This document shows positions 1 through 8,283 of a stretch of 64,000 nt of DNA, piece by piece (positions within the stretch are counted from its first letter, which is position 1; each line of letters opens with the position of its first letter). This stretch comes from Microbacterium sp. (GTDB lineage: Bacteria; Actinomycetota; Actinomycetes; Actinomycetales; Microbacteriaceae), in NCBI GenBank assembly GCA_017306415.1, contig JAFKIL010000002.1, positions 496,001-560,000 of the forward strand, written 5' to 3'. The position numbers were made by a program, and so were the translations under genes. The notes beneath the pieces are model-generated. The model was not told the DNA's origin. It was given only the letters and a program-made list of their open reading frames with translations, and made no database searches.

Positions 1-800
1 TGGCACTCGGTTCGCAGTCGCTGGCCGAGTGGGCCGACCGCGGGTTCGCCTACACCTGGCCGACCGGTCGGCGCTTCGGCGCGCGCTTCGACGAGCTGTG
101 GCAGGTCGGGCAGCCCGCCCTCCCGGTAGCCGTCTCGCGTCTGCTGTCGCTGCGGCATCCCTATCGCTCCGCCGACCTGGACTGGCTCGAGGATGCCGCG
201 GACGACCGCGTCTGGCAGATCCGCACACCGCACGCACTGCATCTGCCGCCCGACGCCGTGCCGTGGGGGGAGCGCCTGCGCCGTCTCGCCCCGGTCGACG
301 GCATCGCCGAGCGCATCCTCGCCTTCCACACCCGCCACCTCGCCGGCGAGCCGTACGTGGGTGTGATGGTGCGCGCCCACGCCGTCTCGAACGCCCAGAC
401 CCTGGAGCATTCGCCGCTCGAGTGGTACATCGAGAGGATGCGGCGCCTGCAGGACGAGCGCCCCGGTGTCCGCTTCTTCGTCTCCGCCGACACCCCCGCG
501 GCCCAGGCCGCAGTGCTGTCCGCGATCTCGACGGCGGTGGCGCTCGACGACAAGGGTGGATACAACACCGCGGCCGCGCTGCGATCGTCCGTCGTCGACC
601 TCTACCTGCTCGCATCCGCCGGGCACTTGATCGGGCCCTATTACTCGAGCTTCCCCGAGGTCGCGCAGCAGCTCGCGGGGCCGTGGCTGCGGCTGGAGAC
701 ATCCGGCTCGTCGCCCGATCAGCTCCTCCGCGAGGGGGATGCGCTGACCGCGCCCACGGACGCGCTGCGCCCGGGCGACCGATCGGCTCCTACCGCCTGA
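1..800 (+). CDS. Fucosyltransferase-like glycosyltransferase, 5' end outside window
   Basis: The reading frame is open from the first bases of the window to a TGA at 798-800, so the N-terminus is missing and about 266 residues are visible. The C-terminal part has the layout of the O-fucosyltransferase/NodZ type of GT-B enzymes: a strand reading YVGVMVRAH, then FFVSADTPAA, then a helix SSVVDLYLLASAGHLIG followed by YYSSFPEVA, which matches the usual Asp-Leu-x-x-Leu and Ser-Ser-Phe nucleotide-sugar region. Its position at the edge of an exopolysaccharide locus fits a sugar transferase acting on a surface glycan. The donor sugar cannot be told from sequence. An unrelated GT-B enzyme is the main alternative. 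Confidence 0.55.
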   Translation, partial: ALGSQSLAEWADRGFAYTWPTGRRFGARFDELWQVGQPALPVAVSRLLSLRHPYRSADLDWLEDAADDRVWQIRTPHALHLPPDAVPWGERLRRLAPVDGIAERILAFHTRHLAGEPYVGVMVRAHAVSNAQTLEHSPLEWYIERMRRLQDERPGVRFFVSADTPAAQAAVLSAISTAVALDDKGGYNTAAALRSSVVDLYLLASAGHLIGPYYSSFPEVAQQLAGPWLRLETSGSSPDQLLREGDALTAPTDALRPGDRSAPTA

Positions 801-846
801 GCCCGTCCTGCGCAAATCCTGAGGGAAGGAATCGCGCACCGGGTGC

Positions 847-957
847 TACTATCACACAACGGATGTCTCGCGTCCCGCCGTGGGGAGTGGGTCACGAACG
901 CGTTACATCCATTGGGGATCGTCGCTGCCACGTGCAGTGACGCACATCATCTGGGGA
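847..957 (+). promoter_or_regulatory. Promoter/leader of the lipoprotein-PKD pair with TGGGGA boxes
   Basis: A -10-like TACTAT lies at 847-852 with no strong -35. Downstream are TGGGGA boxes at 881-886 and 913-918, the second forming the composite CGTTAC (901-906)-N6-TGGGGA. A third TGGGGA at 952-957 overlaps the Shine-Dalgarno of the next gene and may be only that. The same composite occurs on the minus strand upstream of the sugar transferase gene near 18,302-18,318 and in the gap at 48,023-48,039. Whether it is a protein site or part of a leader RNA is not known. Confidence 0.4.
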
Positions 958-964
958 GATGGCC

Positions 965-1561
965 GTGAGGCAACGCACGGCGGCAATCGGCATTCGGGGC
1001 CGAACCGCGATAACGCTGGCAGGCGGGGTGATCTGTGCCCTCGCGCTCGCGGGGTGCTCGGTCGCGCCCGGTACGCAGAACACCGATCCGCAGCCGGCGA
1101 AGACCGTCGCGGCCCCCGGTGGCGGCACCATCCATGAGACCGTCGCTCCCGTCGATCCGTCGACGGAGCCGACCGTGTCGACCGCGCTGGACAAGACCGC
1201 CAAGCTCAAGGGCGGCGTCGACATCAGCATCGCCAAGGTCTCGACGCTCAACGTGAAGTCGGAGACGCCCGGCGAGATCGCCGGTCCGGCCGTCGCCGTC
1301 ACCCTCGACGTCGCGAACGCGAGCGGCAAGCCGATCGACCTGAGCACCGCCATGGTCACGCTGACCGGCGCGAAGGGCTCGTACGGCCAGCCGACCACGT
1401 CCGACCCGTACAAGCCGTTCGCCGGCTCGATCTCGTCCGGCGCATCCGCGACCGGCACCTTCGTCTTCCGGCTGCCCGCGCAAGAGCGGCAGTCGCTGTC
1501 CATCACCGTCCAGTACGTGGCCGGGGCGCCTGTCGCGCTCTTCGCCGGGAACGTCAAGTAG
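965..1561 (+). CDS. Secreted lipoprotein with immunoglobulin-like C-terminal domain
   Basis: This encodes a protein of about 198 residues with an Arg-rich N-terminus, a hydrophobic segment and a lipobox LALAGC, so it is predicted to be lipid-anchored outside the membrane. After a Thr/Pro-rich stretch, the C-terminal ~120 residues look like the beta-sandwich found in DUF4352-type actinobacterial lipoproteins (VAVTLDVANASGKPIDLS, then a YGQPTTSDPY loop). The GTG at 965 was preferred over the ATG at 959 because GGGGAG at 953-958 is six bases from the GTG but touches the ATG. The gene ends nine bases before the large PKD protein, so the two are probably co-transcribed. Its function is unknown; the context suggests cell-surface assembly. 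Confidence 0.7.
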   Translation: MRQRTAAIGIRGRTAITLAGGVICALALAGCSVAPGTQNTDPQPAKTVAAPGGGTIHETVAPVDPSTEPTVSTALDKTAKLKGGVDISIAKVSTLNVKSETPGEIAGPAVAVTLDVANASGKPIDLSTAMVTLTGAKGSYGQPTTSDPYKPFAGSISSGASATGTFVFRLPAQERQSLSITVQYVAGAPVALFAGNVK

Positions 1562-1570
1562 GAGCCCATC

Positions 1571-4500
1571 GTGAACACAGGACCCTTCCGCCGCACAGTC
1601 GCGGCGATCGCCACGGCTGCGGTGTTCGCCGCCGGCCTCGTCGTCGCCGTGGGTGCCGCACCGGCCGCCTCCGCAGCCAGCGGTCCCGCACCGATCGAGC
1701 AGCGCAACGCGCAGACCGTCACGGCCGACCCGCTGCCCACCGTCCAGATCGACTCGGGCATCGTGTGGGCGCAGGTCGTCAACGGCGACACCGTCTACGC
1801 GGGCGGCAGCTTCTCCAACGCGCGCCCCGCCGGTGCCGCCGCGGGCACGAACCTCATGCCGCGCAGCAACATCCTCGCCTACAACATCAACACGGGCGTC
1901 GCCACCTCGTTCGCCCCGGTCATCAACGGCACGGTGAAGGCGCTGGCGGTCTCGCCCGACGGCACCCGGCTGTACGTCGGCGGCTCGTTCAACCAGGTCG
2001 ACGGGCAGACGCGGTGGAACTTCGCCGCGTTCGACACCGCGACCGGAACGCTGATCTCGAGCTTCAAGCCGGCCATCGGCGGCTCGTACGTCAACGCGAT
2101 CGTCGCGACGAACTCCACGGTCTACGTGGGCGGCCTCATCGGCGCAGCGGCGGGTGTCGCACGGAAGAACCTCGCCGCGGTGACCAGCTCGGGCGCCCTC
2201 CTGGCCTGGGCGCCCACGACGGACCTGCAGGTCGACTCGATGGTCATGAACCACAGCGGCGACAAGGTCATCATCGCCGGTCGCTTCGAGAACGTGAACG
2301 GCACCACGTCACGCGGCCTCGGCGCGCTCGACCCCACGACCGGAGCTCTCCTCCCGTTCGCGGTCACCAACACGGTGAAGAACGGCCTCGCCACCGGCAG
2401 CCTCGCCGGCAAGGCCGGTATCTGGAGCATCACGACCGACGCGAACGACGTCGTCTACGGCACCGCCTGGGTGTTCTCCAACGTCACCGTCGGCAACCTC
2501 GAGGGCATGTTCGCGGCCGACGGCGAGACAGGCAACATCGTCTGGATCGCCGACTGCCACGGTGACCACTACGGCATCTACTCGGACGGCACGAACGTCT
2601 ACAGCACGGGCCACGAGCACGACTGCTCTACCGCGGGCGGCTACCCGCAGGCGAACCCGGCGCCGGGCAACATGCGCAACGCGACCGCGTACACCGCGGC
2701 GGCCAAGGGCACGCTCCTGCGCTCCCCCTCGACCGGCAGCATCTACTCCGACTGGAGCGGCTACCCCGCCCCGGCCGCGATCAACTGGTACCCCGACTGG
2801 ACCACCGGCACGGCGAGCGGCTCCGGCCAGGCCGGCTGGACGGCGACGGGCAACGGCAAGTACCTCCTGATCGGCGGCGAGTTCCCCTACGTCAACGGGC
2901 AGCGCAGCCAGGGCATCGCCCGGTTCACGCAGAACCCTCCCGGCGGCGCGAAGCAGGGCCCGATGCTGTCCGGCACCGACTGGACGCCGACCGGCAACTC
3001 GGTGAGCGCAGGCACCGCCCGCGTGCAGTTCCCGGCCAACTGGGACCGCGATGACCTCGTGCTCAACTACGAGCTGTGGGAGCAGGGCGGCAGCGCCCCG
3101 CTGGCGACGTCGACGGCCAAGTCGTCCTTCTGGAACATGCCGACGCAGACACTGTCGGCCAACGGCTTCGCCGCCGGCTCGACCCACACGTTCTACGTGG
3201 TGGCGAAGGACGGCGACGGCAACTCCGCCAAGAGCGCTCCGGTCACGATCACCATCAGCACCGCGGCCCCGTCTGCGTATGCGAGCGCGGTCCTGTCGGA
3301 CGGCGCCTCCCTGTACTGGCGTCTCGGCGGCACGAACGCCGCCGGCGGCACCGACTGGGCAGGTACCAACAACGCCATCTGGCAGAGCGGCGTAGGCACG
3401 TCGACCGACACCGCGCTCTCGGGTGAGACCAACGGCTCGACGACGTTCAACGGCACCTCGAGCGGCTACGGCACGTCGACGAGCACGGTCTCGCCGGGCT
3501 ACAACTTCGCGGTGGAGACGTGGTTCAAGACCAGCACCACGCAGGGTGGCAAGCTCATCGGGTTCGGCAGCAGCGCGACCGGGAACTCCGGCAGCTACGA
3601 CCGCCACCTCTACATGAGCAACAACGGCAAGCTCACCTTCGGGGTCTACCCGGGTGGCGTCAAGACGGTCCAGAGCTCCGCCTCGTACAACGACAACAAG
3701 TGGCACTACGCGGTGGGTCAGCTGAGCCCCGCGGGTCTCCAGCTCTATGTCGACGGCCAGCTCGTCGGGTCCGACCCGAACACCACGTCCGCGCAGGACT
3801 ACACGGGCTACTGGCGCATCGGCGGCGACAACCTCGGCGGGTGGCCGAACGGTCCGAGTTCGTCGTACTTCAACGGCAAGATGGACGAGTTCGCCGCCTA
3901 CCCGTCGGCACTCACCGCGCAGCAGATCGCCACGCACTACGCGATCGGCGTCGGGACGGGCACGCCCACGGCGGCGTTCACCCCGAGCGGCAGCAACCTG
4001 AACTGGTCCTTCGACGCCTCGGCGTCGACGGCGCCCTCGGGTCGGACGATCTCGTCCTACGCGTGGGACTTCGGTGACGGCCAGACGGGCACCGGCGCAA
4101 CTCCGTCGCACACCTACGCGGCGGGCGGCTCCTACACGGTCTCGCTCACCGTGACCGACAGCGCGGGCCTCACCGCGACGACGACCAACACGATCGTCGC
4201 GACCGCTCCGCACCTGCCGCCCACCGCAGTGATCGGATCGAACACGCAGGGTCTCACGGCGTCGTTCGACGGCACGAGCTCGTCGGCCACGGCGGGGTCC
4301 ACGATCTCGTCCTACGCGTGGGACTTCGGCGACGGCCAGACCGGCACGGGCGCCGCTCCCTCGCACACGTACGGCGCGGCGGGAACCTACACCGTGAAGC
4401 TCACCGTGACTGACAGCCTCGGGTCGTCGAGCGCGCCGGCGACCGCGCAGGTCACCGTGACCCACGCGAACCCGCAGGCCGCGTTCACGCCGAACACCGC

Positions 4501-6490
4501 AGGCCTCACGGCCACGGTCGATGCATCCGCGTCGACGGCCGCGGACGGCGCGACCCTGTCGTACTCGTGGAACTGGGGCGACGGCTCGGCCGCCAGCACC
4601 GGTGTCACGGCCGGCCACGTCTACGCGGCGGGCGGCACCTACACGGTGACCCTCACGGCGACCGACAGCCTGGGCGGCACGGCCACCACGTCGCAGGACG
4701 TGACCGTCGCGGCGCAGACGTTCGCGGCGCGTGACGACTTCGAGCGTTCCGTCGCCTCCGGGTGGGGCACCGCTCCGGTCGGCGGCGCGTGGACGACGAC
4801 CGCGGGTACGTCGGTCTCGGGCGGCAAGGGCCTGTTCAGCCTGAGCCCGGGTCAGACCAGGATCTCCACCCTGGCCGCGACGTCGGTCCAGGACGTGGAC
4901 GCAACCGTCGACTACTCGTCCAACACGCTCGCCAACGGCGGCGGACAGCACTTCAACCTCGTCGTGCACGGGTCCAGCGCGGGGGAGTACCGCACGAAGG
5001 TCCGCATCCTGTCCACCGGCGTGGTCGCGGTCAGCATCGCGAAGGTGGTCGGCACGACCGAGACACTCATCAGCAACAAGAACCTGCCGGGCTTCACGTA
5101 CACGCCGGGCACCGTCCTGCACGTGCACATGACCACCGCCACGGTCAGCGGTACGACGACGCTCAAGGCGAACGTCTGGCCGGACGGTACGACCGAGCCG
5201 TCCGGATGGTTCCTCACCTCGACCGACTCGACGGCCGAGCTGCAGGGCGCCGGCCAGGTGGCCGTCCGCACCTACCTCGCGGGAAGCGTCACGAACGGGC
5301 CGGTCACGGTCTCGGTGGACGATCTCGCGGTCGTGGACACGAACGCCGCGCCCCCGGCCCCGCACACGGCGCCGGTCGCGGTGATCGGATCGCAGGCGCA
5401 GGGTCTGACCGTCGCGTTCGACGGCACAGGTTCTCAGGTGTCCGGAGGCGCATCGATCACGTCCTATGCGTGGTCTTTCGGCGACGGCCAGACCTCGACC
5501 GCAGCCAAGCCCTCGCACGCCTACGCTCAGGCGGGGACGTACACGGCGACGCTGACGGTGACCGATGACTTCGGTTCGACCAGCGCTGTCGCGAGCAAGA
5601 CGATCACCGTCTCGCACGCCGCCCCGACGGCGGCGTTCACCACCTCGGCGAGCGGGGTGAACGTCTCGGTGGACGCGTCCGGCTCGACCACGTCGGACGG
5701 CGCGACCGCGTCGTACGCCTGGAACTGGGGCGACGGCTCGGCCGCCGGCTCGGGAGCGACGACGTCGCACACCTACGCGGCATCGGGCACCTACACCGTG
5801 ACGCTCACGGTGACGGACAGCCTCGGGGCCACGGCGACGGTGTCGCACGACGTGACCGTCTCGACCGACGTGTTCATCGCGCAGGACGACTTCGGTCGCA
5901 CCGTCGCCTCGGGCTGGGGCAACGCGGTCACGGGCGGCGCCTGGGGCACGACGGCCGGGTTCTCGGTCGCCAACGGCGTCGGCAACATCTCGCTGGCCGC
6001 GGGACAGACGCGCACCAACGCGCTGACGTCGGTCTCGGCTCAGGACGTGGATGCTCGACTCACGTTCAGCGCCGACAAGGTGGCTGACGGCGGCGGGCTC
6101 CAGTTCAACTACTTCGTGCACAAGACGGCGGCGGGCGACTACCGGCTGAAGCTGCGCTTCGCCTCGACGGGTGCGGTGACCGTGTCGATCGCCAAGATGG
6201 TGGGTACCACCGAGACGCAGCTCTCCGCCCGCGCCATCGGCAGCTACACCTTCACGCCGGGCGCCAAGCTGCAGATGCGTCTGCAGACGGTCACCGTGAA
6301 CGGCACGACGACGCTCCAGGCCAAGGTCTGGGACGCCAGCACGACGGAGCCGACCGCGTGGTTCGTCACGGCGACGGACACGCAGGCAGAGCTGCAGACC
6401 GCCGGACAGGTGGGCCTGATCGCCTACCTGTCGGGTTCGACCACCGTGGCTCCGATCACGGTGAGCGTGGACGACCTGCAGGTCCGCTGA
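1571..6490 (+). CDS. Large secreted modular protein: GGxF repeats, LamG, five PKD domains, two C-terminal modules
   Basis: The product is 1,639 residues, starting at a GTG with GGAG six bases upstream. Residues 1-36 form a Sec signal peptide. Residues ~45-465 carry repeats such as GGSFNQVDGQ, AGRFENVNG and GGEFPYVNG, typical of delta-60/beta-propeller-like repeats. An Fn3-like segment follows (~470-560), then a LamG/concanavalin-like domain (~570-795, with ETWF and a DGQLVG hairpin). PKD domains centre near 829, 914 and 997, then a ~200-residue module at 1055, PKD domains near 1298 and 1381, and a second copy of the module at 1439-1639. No LPXTG motif or membrane anchor is seen, so it may be released or held non-covalently. 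A glycan-binding surface or matrix role fits its position beside the polysaccharide genes; no catalytic site was recognised. Confidence 0.85.
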   Translation: MNTGPFRRTVAAIATAAVFAAGLVVAVGAAPAASAASGPAPIEQRNAQTVTADPLPTVQIDSGIVWAQVVNGDTVYAGGSFSNARPAGAAAGTNLMPRSNILAYNINTGVATSFAPVINGTVKALAVSPDGTRLYVGGSFNQVDGQTRWNFAAFDTATGTLISSFKPAIGGSYVNAIVATNSTVYVGGLIGAAAGVARKNLAAVTSSGALLAWAPTTDLQVDSMVMNHSGDKVIIAGRFENVNGTTSRGLGALDPTTGALLPFAVTNTVKNGLATGSLAGKAGIWSITTDANDVVYGTAWVFSNVTVGNLEGMFAADGETGNIVWIADCHGDHYGIYSDGTNVYSTGHEHDCSTAGGYPQANPAPGNMRNATAYTAAAKGTLLRSPSTGSIYSDWSGYPAPAAINWYPDWTTGTASGSGQAGWTATGNGKYLLIGGEFPYVNGQRSQGIARFTQNPPGGAKQGPMLSGTDWTPTGNSVSAGTARVQFPANWDRDDLVLNYELWEQGGSAPLATSTAKSSFWNMPTQTLSANGFAAGSTHTFYVVAKDGDGNSAKSAPVTITISTAAPSAYASAVLSDGASLYWRLGGTNAAGGTDWAGTNNAIWQSGVGTSTDTALSGETNGSTTFNGTSSGYGTSTSTVSPGYNFAVETWFKTSTTQGGKLIGFGSSATGNSGSYDRHLYMSNNGKLTFGVYPGGVKTVQSSASYNDNKWHYAVGQLSPAGLQLYVDGQLVGSDPNTTSAQDYTGYWRIGGDNLGGWPNGPSSSYFNGKMDEFAAYPSALTAQQIATHYAIGVGTGTPTAAFTPSGSNLNWSFDASASTAPSGRTISSYAWDFGDGQTGTGATPSHTYAAGGSYTVSLTVTDSAGLTATTTNTIVATAPHLPPTAVIGSNTQGLTASFDGTSSSATAGSTISSYAWDFGDGQTGTGAAPSHTYGAAGTYTVKLTVTDSLGSSSAPATAQVTVTHANPQAAFTPNTAGLTATVDASASTAADGATLSYSWNWGDGSAASTGVTAGHVYAAGGTYTVTLTATDSLGGTATTSQDVTVAAQTFAARDDFERSVASGWGTAPVGGAWTTTAGTSVSGGKGLFSLSPGQTRISTLAATSVQDVDATVDYSSNTLANGGGQHFNLVVHGSSAGEYRTKVRILSTGVVAVSIAKVVGTTETLISNKNLPGFTYTPGTVLHVHMTTATVSGTTTLKANVWPDGTTEPSGWFLTSTDSTAELQGAGQVAVRTYLAGSVTNGPVTVSVDDLAVVDTNAAPPAPHTAPVAVIGSQAQGLTVAFDGTGSQVSGGASITSYAWSFGDGQTSTAAKPSHAYAQAGTYTATLTVTDDFGSTSAVASKTITVSHAAPTAAFTTSASGVNVSVDASGSTTSDGATASYAWNWGDGSAAGSGATTSHTYAASGTYTVTLTVTDSLGATATVSHDVTVSTDVFIAQDDFGRTVASGWGNAVTGGAWGTTAGFSVANGVGNISLAAGQTRTNALTSVSAQDVDARLTFSADKVADGGGLQFNYFVHKTAAGDYRLKLRFASTGAVTVSIAKMVGTTETQLSARAIGSYTFTPGAKLQMRLQTVTVNGTTTLQAKVWDASTTEPTAWFVTATDTQAELQTAGQVGLIAYLSGSTTVAPITVSVDDLQVR
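4733..5340 (+). repeat. Internal module repeat, copy 1 (residues ~1055-1257 of the PKD protein)
   Basis: This ~200-residue module starts DDFERSVASGWG and ends VSVDDLAVV. It recurs at the C-terminus of the same protein, with shared landmarks such as SIAKVVGTTET and TVSGTTTLKA. It resembles a LamG-like carbohydrate-binding jelly roll. The order is PKD-PKD-PKD-module-PKD-PKD-module, so a PKD-PKD-module unit has been duplicated. Confidence 0.8.
5885..6487 (+). repeat. Internal module repeat, copy 2 (residues ~1439-1639 of the PKD protein)
   Basis: This is the second copy of the ~200-residue module. It starts DDFGRTVASGWG, contains SIAKMVGTTET and TVNGTTTLQA, and ends VSVDDLQV just before the stop codon. 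It has diverged from copy 1 at many positions, so the duplication is not recent. Confidence 0.8.
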
Positions 6491-6509
6491 CCGACACCGA
6501 CGCATCGAA

Positions 6510-6556
6510 CGGCTGAGGCCGCCGGACTCCACGTCCGGCGGCCTCAGCCGTTTCTC
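6510..6556 (+). terminator. Intrinsic terminator after the PKD protein gene
   Basis: A perfect 17-bp stem (6510-6526 with 6534-6550) encloses a 7-nt loop and is followed by TTTCTCG. It begins 20 bases after the stop codon. The ~260 bases from here to 6816 are very GC-rich and show no gene. Confidence 0.85.
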
Positions 6557-6816
6557 GCTCCCCGAGGTCCCGGCCCGGACCCGCCGCGGCACGCGCCCCG
6601 GCCCGGATCCGCGACTCCGCGTCCCGGCTCTCCCCGCGACGCCCCGCGAGAAATGCCGTCGCGCGCGAGACGGTCCGGTGTTTCGCGCGCGGTGGTGTTT
6701 CTCGGCGAAGGATGCCGCGCCCCGCGCCCCGCGCCACGGCTCGGCCCGCCCCTCACGTCGGACCCGAACCCGCGGCGCCCGCCGAGCCGGACGAACCAGG
6801 TCCGCCGTCGCGCCGA

Positions 6817-8283
6817 TCAGGCGGTGCGGGGCTGACGCTTCAGCATGAGCCGCACGAACGTCCAGAGGTTCTGGAGGTCACGGCGATACACCGGGAGGAT
6901 CAGGAACGCGACCGCGGTCAGCAGCCCGGCCGGCAGTCCGACGAGGAGCATGGGCCACGATCCCCACGACGACACGGTCGACGCGACGGCCCACGCGACG
7001 ACGCCCACGCTGGCCGTGAGGGCGAGGATGCGCCCGGCGCCGGCATACAGGCGTGCGGTCGGCATCGGTGTCACCCGGGACAGCCAGAAGAGCGACAGCG
7101 GCCACGAGATCGCGGGGGCGACGGTGAAGCCGATCGCGACGCCGATGAGGCCGAAGAAGGATCCCGTGACGATGCACGCGGCCTTGATGAGCGTCGTCAC
7201 GATCGTGTACAGGAAGAGCTGCCGTCCGAGGCCCCGCGAGAGGTAGACCCAGTACCCGACGAACGCGATCGTGCTGAGGAGGCCCGCGACGGCGAACAGG
7301 CCGAGGATCGGGGCCGCCTCGAGCCAGCGCGGTCCGAGCATGATCCGCACGATCGGATCCGAGAGCCCGGTGACGAGCACGAGCGGGATGCCGAGGCCAT
7401 AGCCCAGCATGAGCTGCGCGGCGGTGACGTAGTTGTCGAACCGTGCCGGCTCCTGCTGCACACGCGACAGCACCGGCAGCGCGACGTTCTTCATCGGGCT
7501 GCGCACCTGCGTGAGCGGGGTCATCAGCAGCTGGTAGGCGCGGTTGTAGAGACCGAGTGGCGTGGTGCCGAACTTGAGGCCGACCAGCACCGTGTCGATC
7601 TGCGAGCCGGCGTAGACGAGCAGGTTGGTCGCGACGATGTTCCACCCGAAGCCGAGAAGTGCCCGCACCGAGTGGGCGCGCGAGTACCACCGCGGGAGCC
7701 AGCGCCCCGCGAGGACCGACCCGACGACCACGACGACGCCGCTGGTGAGCTGCTGGATGACGAGGGCCCAGTACTCCGCCCCGAGAAGCGCCGCGACGAC
7801 GGCTGCGGTCAACGCGATGGCCGCGGCGGACACGTCGATGGCCGCCATCGCGCGAAAGCGGAGGTCGCGCGCGAGGTTGGCGCGGTGCTGCGTCGCGAGG
7901 CCGTTGAGCAGGAAGAGCAGGCAGAGCCAATGCACCATGCCGACGATCTCGGGTTGTCGGGTGACCGCCTCGATAGGCACGGCCAGGAAGTACATGACGG
8001 CCGTGAGCAGCAGACCGATCCCGGCGTTGATCCAGAACAGGTTGTCGCGCTGCCCCGTGCTCAGGGTGGGGGCCTGGATCGACGCCGAGGTGAGGCCGAA
8101 GTCGCGGAAGATCTCGCCGATCCCGACGACCACGAGGACGATCGCGATCAGACCGTAGTCGTGCGGGGTGAGCAGGCGAGCGAGCACGATCACCGAGAGG
8201 AACTGGAGGATGATCTTCGCGCCCTGCGCACCGAGCGTGAAGAACGCTCCCCGGGCGGCCGAATGGGCCAGATTCGAGCTCAT
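6817..8283 (-). CDS. Wzx-type polysaccharide flippase (MATE/PST superfamily)
   Basis: This 488-residue polytopic membrane protein has about 12-14 hydrophobic segments and an N-terminus reading LLTPHDYGLIAIVLVV, the hallmark of lipopolysaccharide/O-unit flippases of the WzxC/AmsL type. It would move lipid-linked repeat units across the plasma membrane. Its ATG overlaps the stop of the upstream gene (ATGA at 8280-8283), and it is the last gene of a coupled minus-strand operon with a pyruvyltransferase and an F420-type beta subunit. Length and topology are normal for the family. Confidence 0.88.
   Translation of the reverse strand: MSSNLAHSAARGAFFTLGAQGAKIILQFLSVIVLARLLTPHDYGLIAIVLVVVGIGEIFRDFGLTSASIQAPTLSTGQRDNLFWINAGIGLLLTAVMYFLAVPIEAVTRQPEIVGMVHWLCLLFLLNGLATQHRANLARDLRFRAMAAIDVSAAAIALTAAVVAALLGAEYWALVIQQLTSGVVVVVGSVLAGRWLPRWYSRAHSVRALLGFGWNIVATNLLVYAGSQIDTVLVGLKFGTTPLGLYNRAYQLLMTPLTQVRSPMKNVALPVLSRVQQEPARFDNYVTAAQLMLGYGLGIPLVLVTGLSDPIVRIMLGPRWLEAAPILGLFAVAGLLSTIAFVGYWVYLSRGLGRQLFLYTIVTTLIKAACIVTGSFFGLIGVAIGFTVAPAISWPLSLFWLSRVTPMPTARLYAGAGRILALTASVGVVAWAVASTVSSWGSWPMLLVGLPAGLLTAVAFLILPVYRRDLQNLWTFVRLMLKRQPRTA

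Noticed and set aside
952-957. Third TGGGGA box as part of the composite motif family
   Set aside because: It coincides with a well-spaced Shine-Dalgarno for GTG 965, so it was not counted as independent evidence.
2309-6592. 1,427-residue open frame antisense to the PKD protein
   Set aside because: Arg/Val/Gly-rich shadow typical of GC-rich DNA; the plus strand encodes clear domains.
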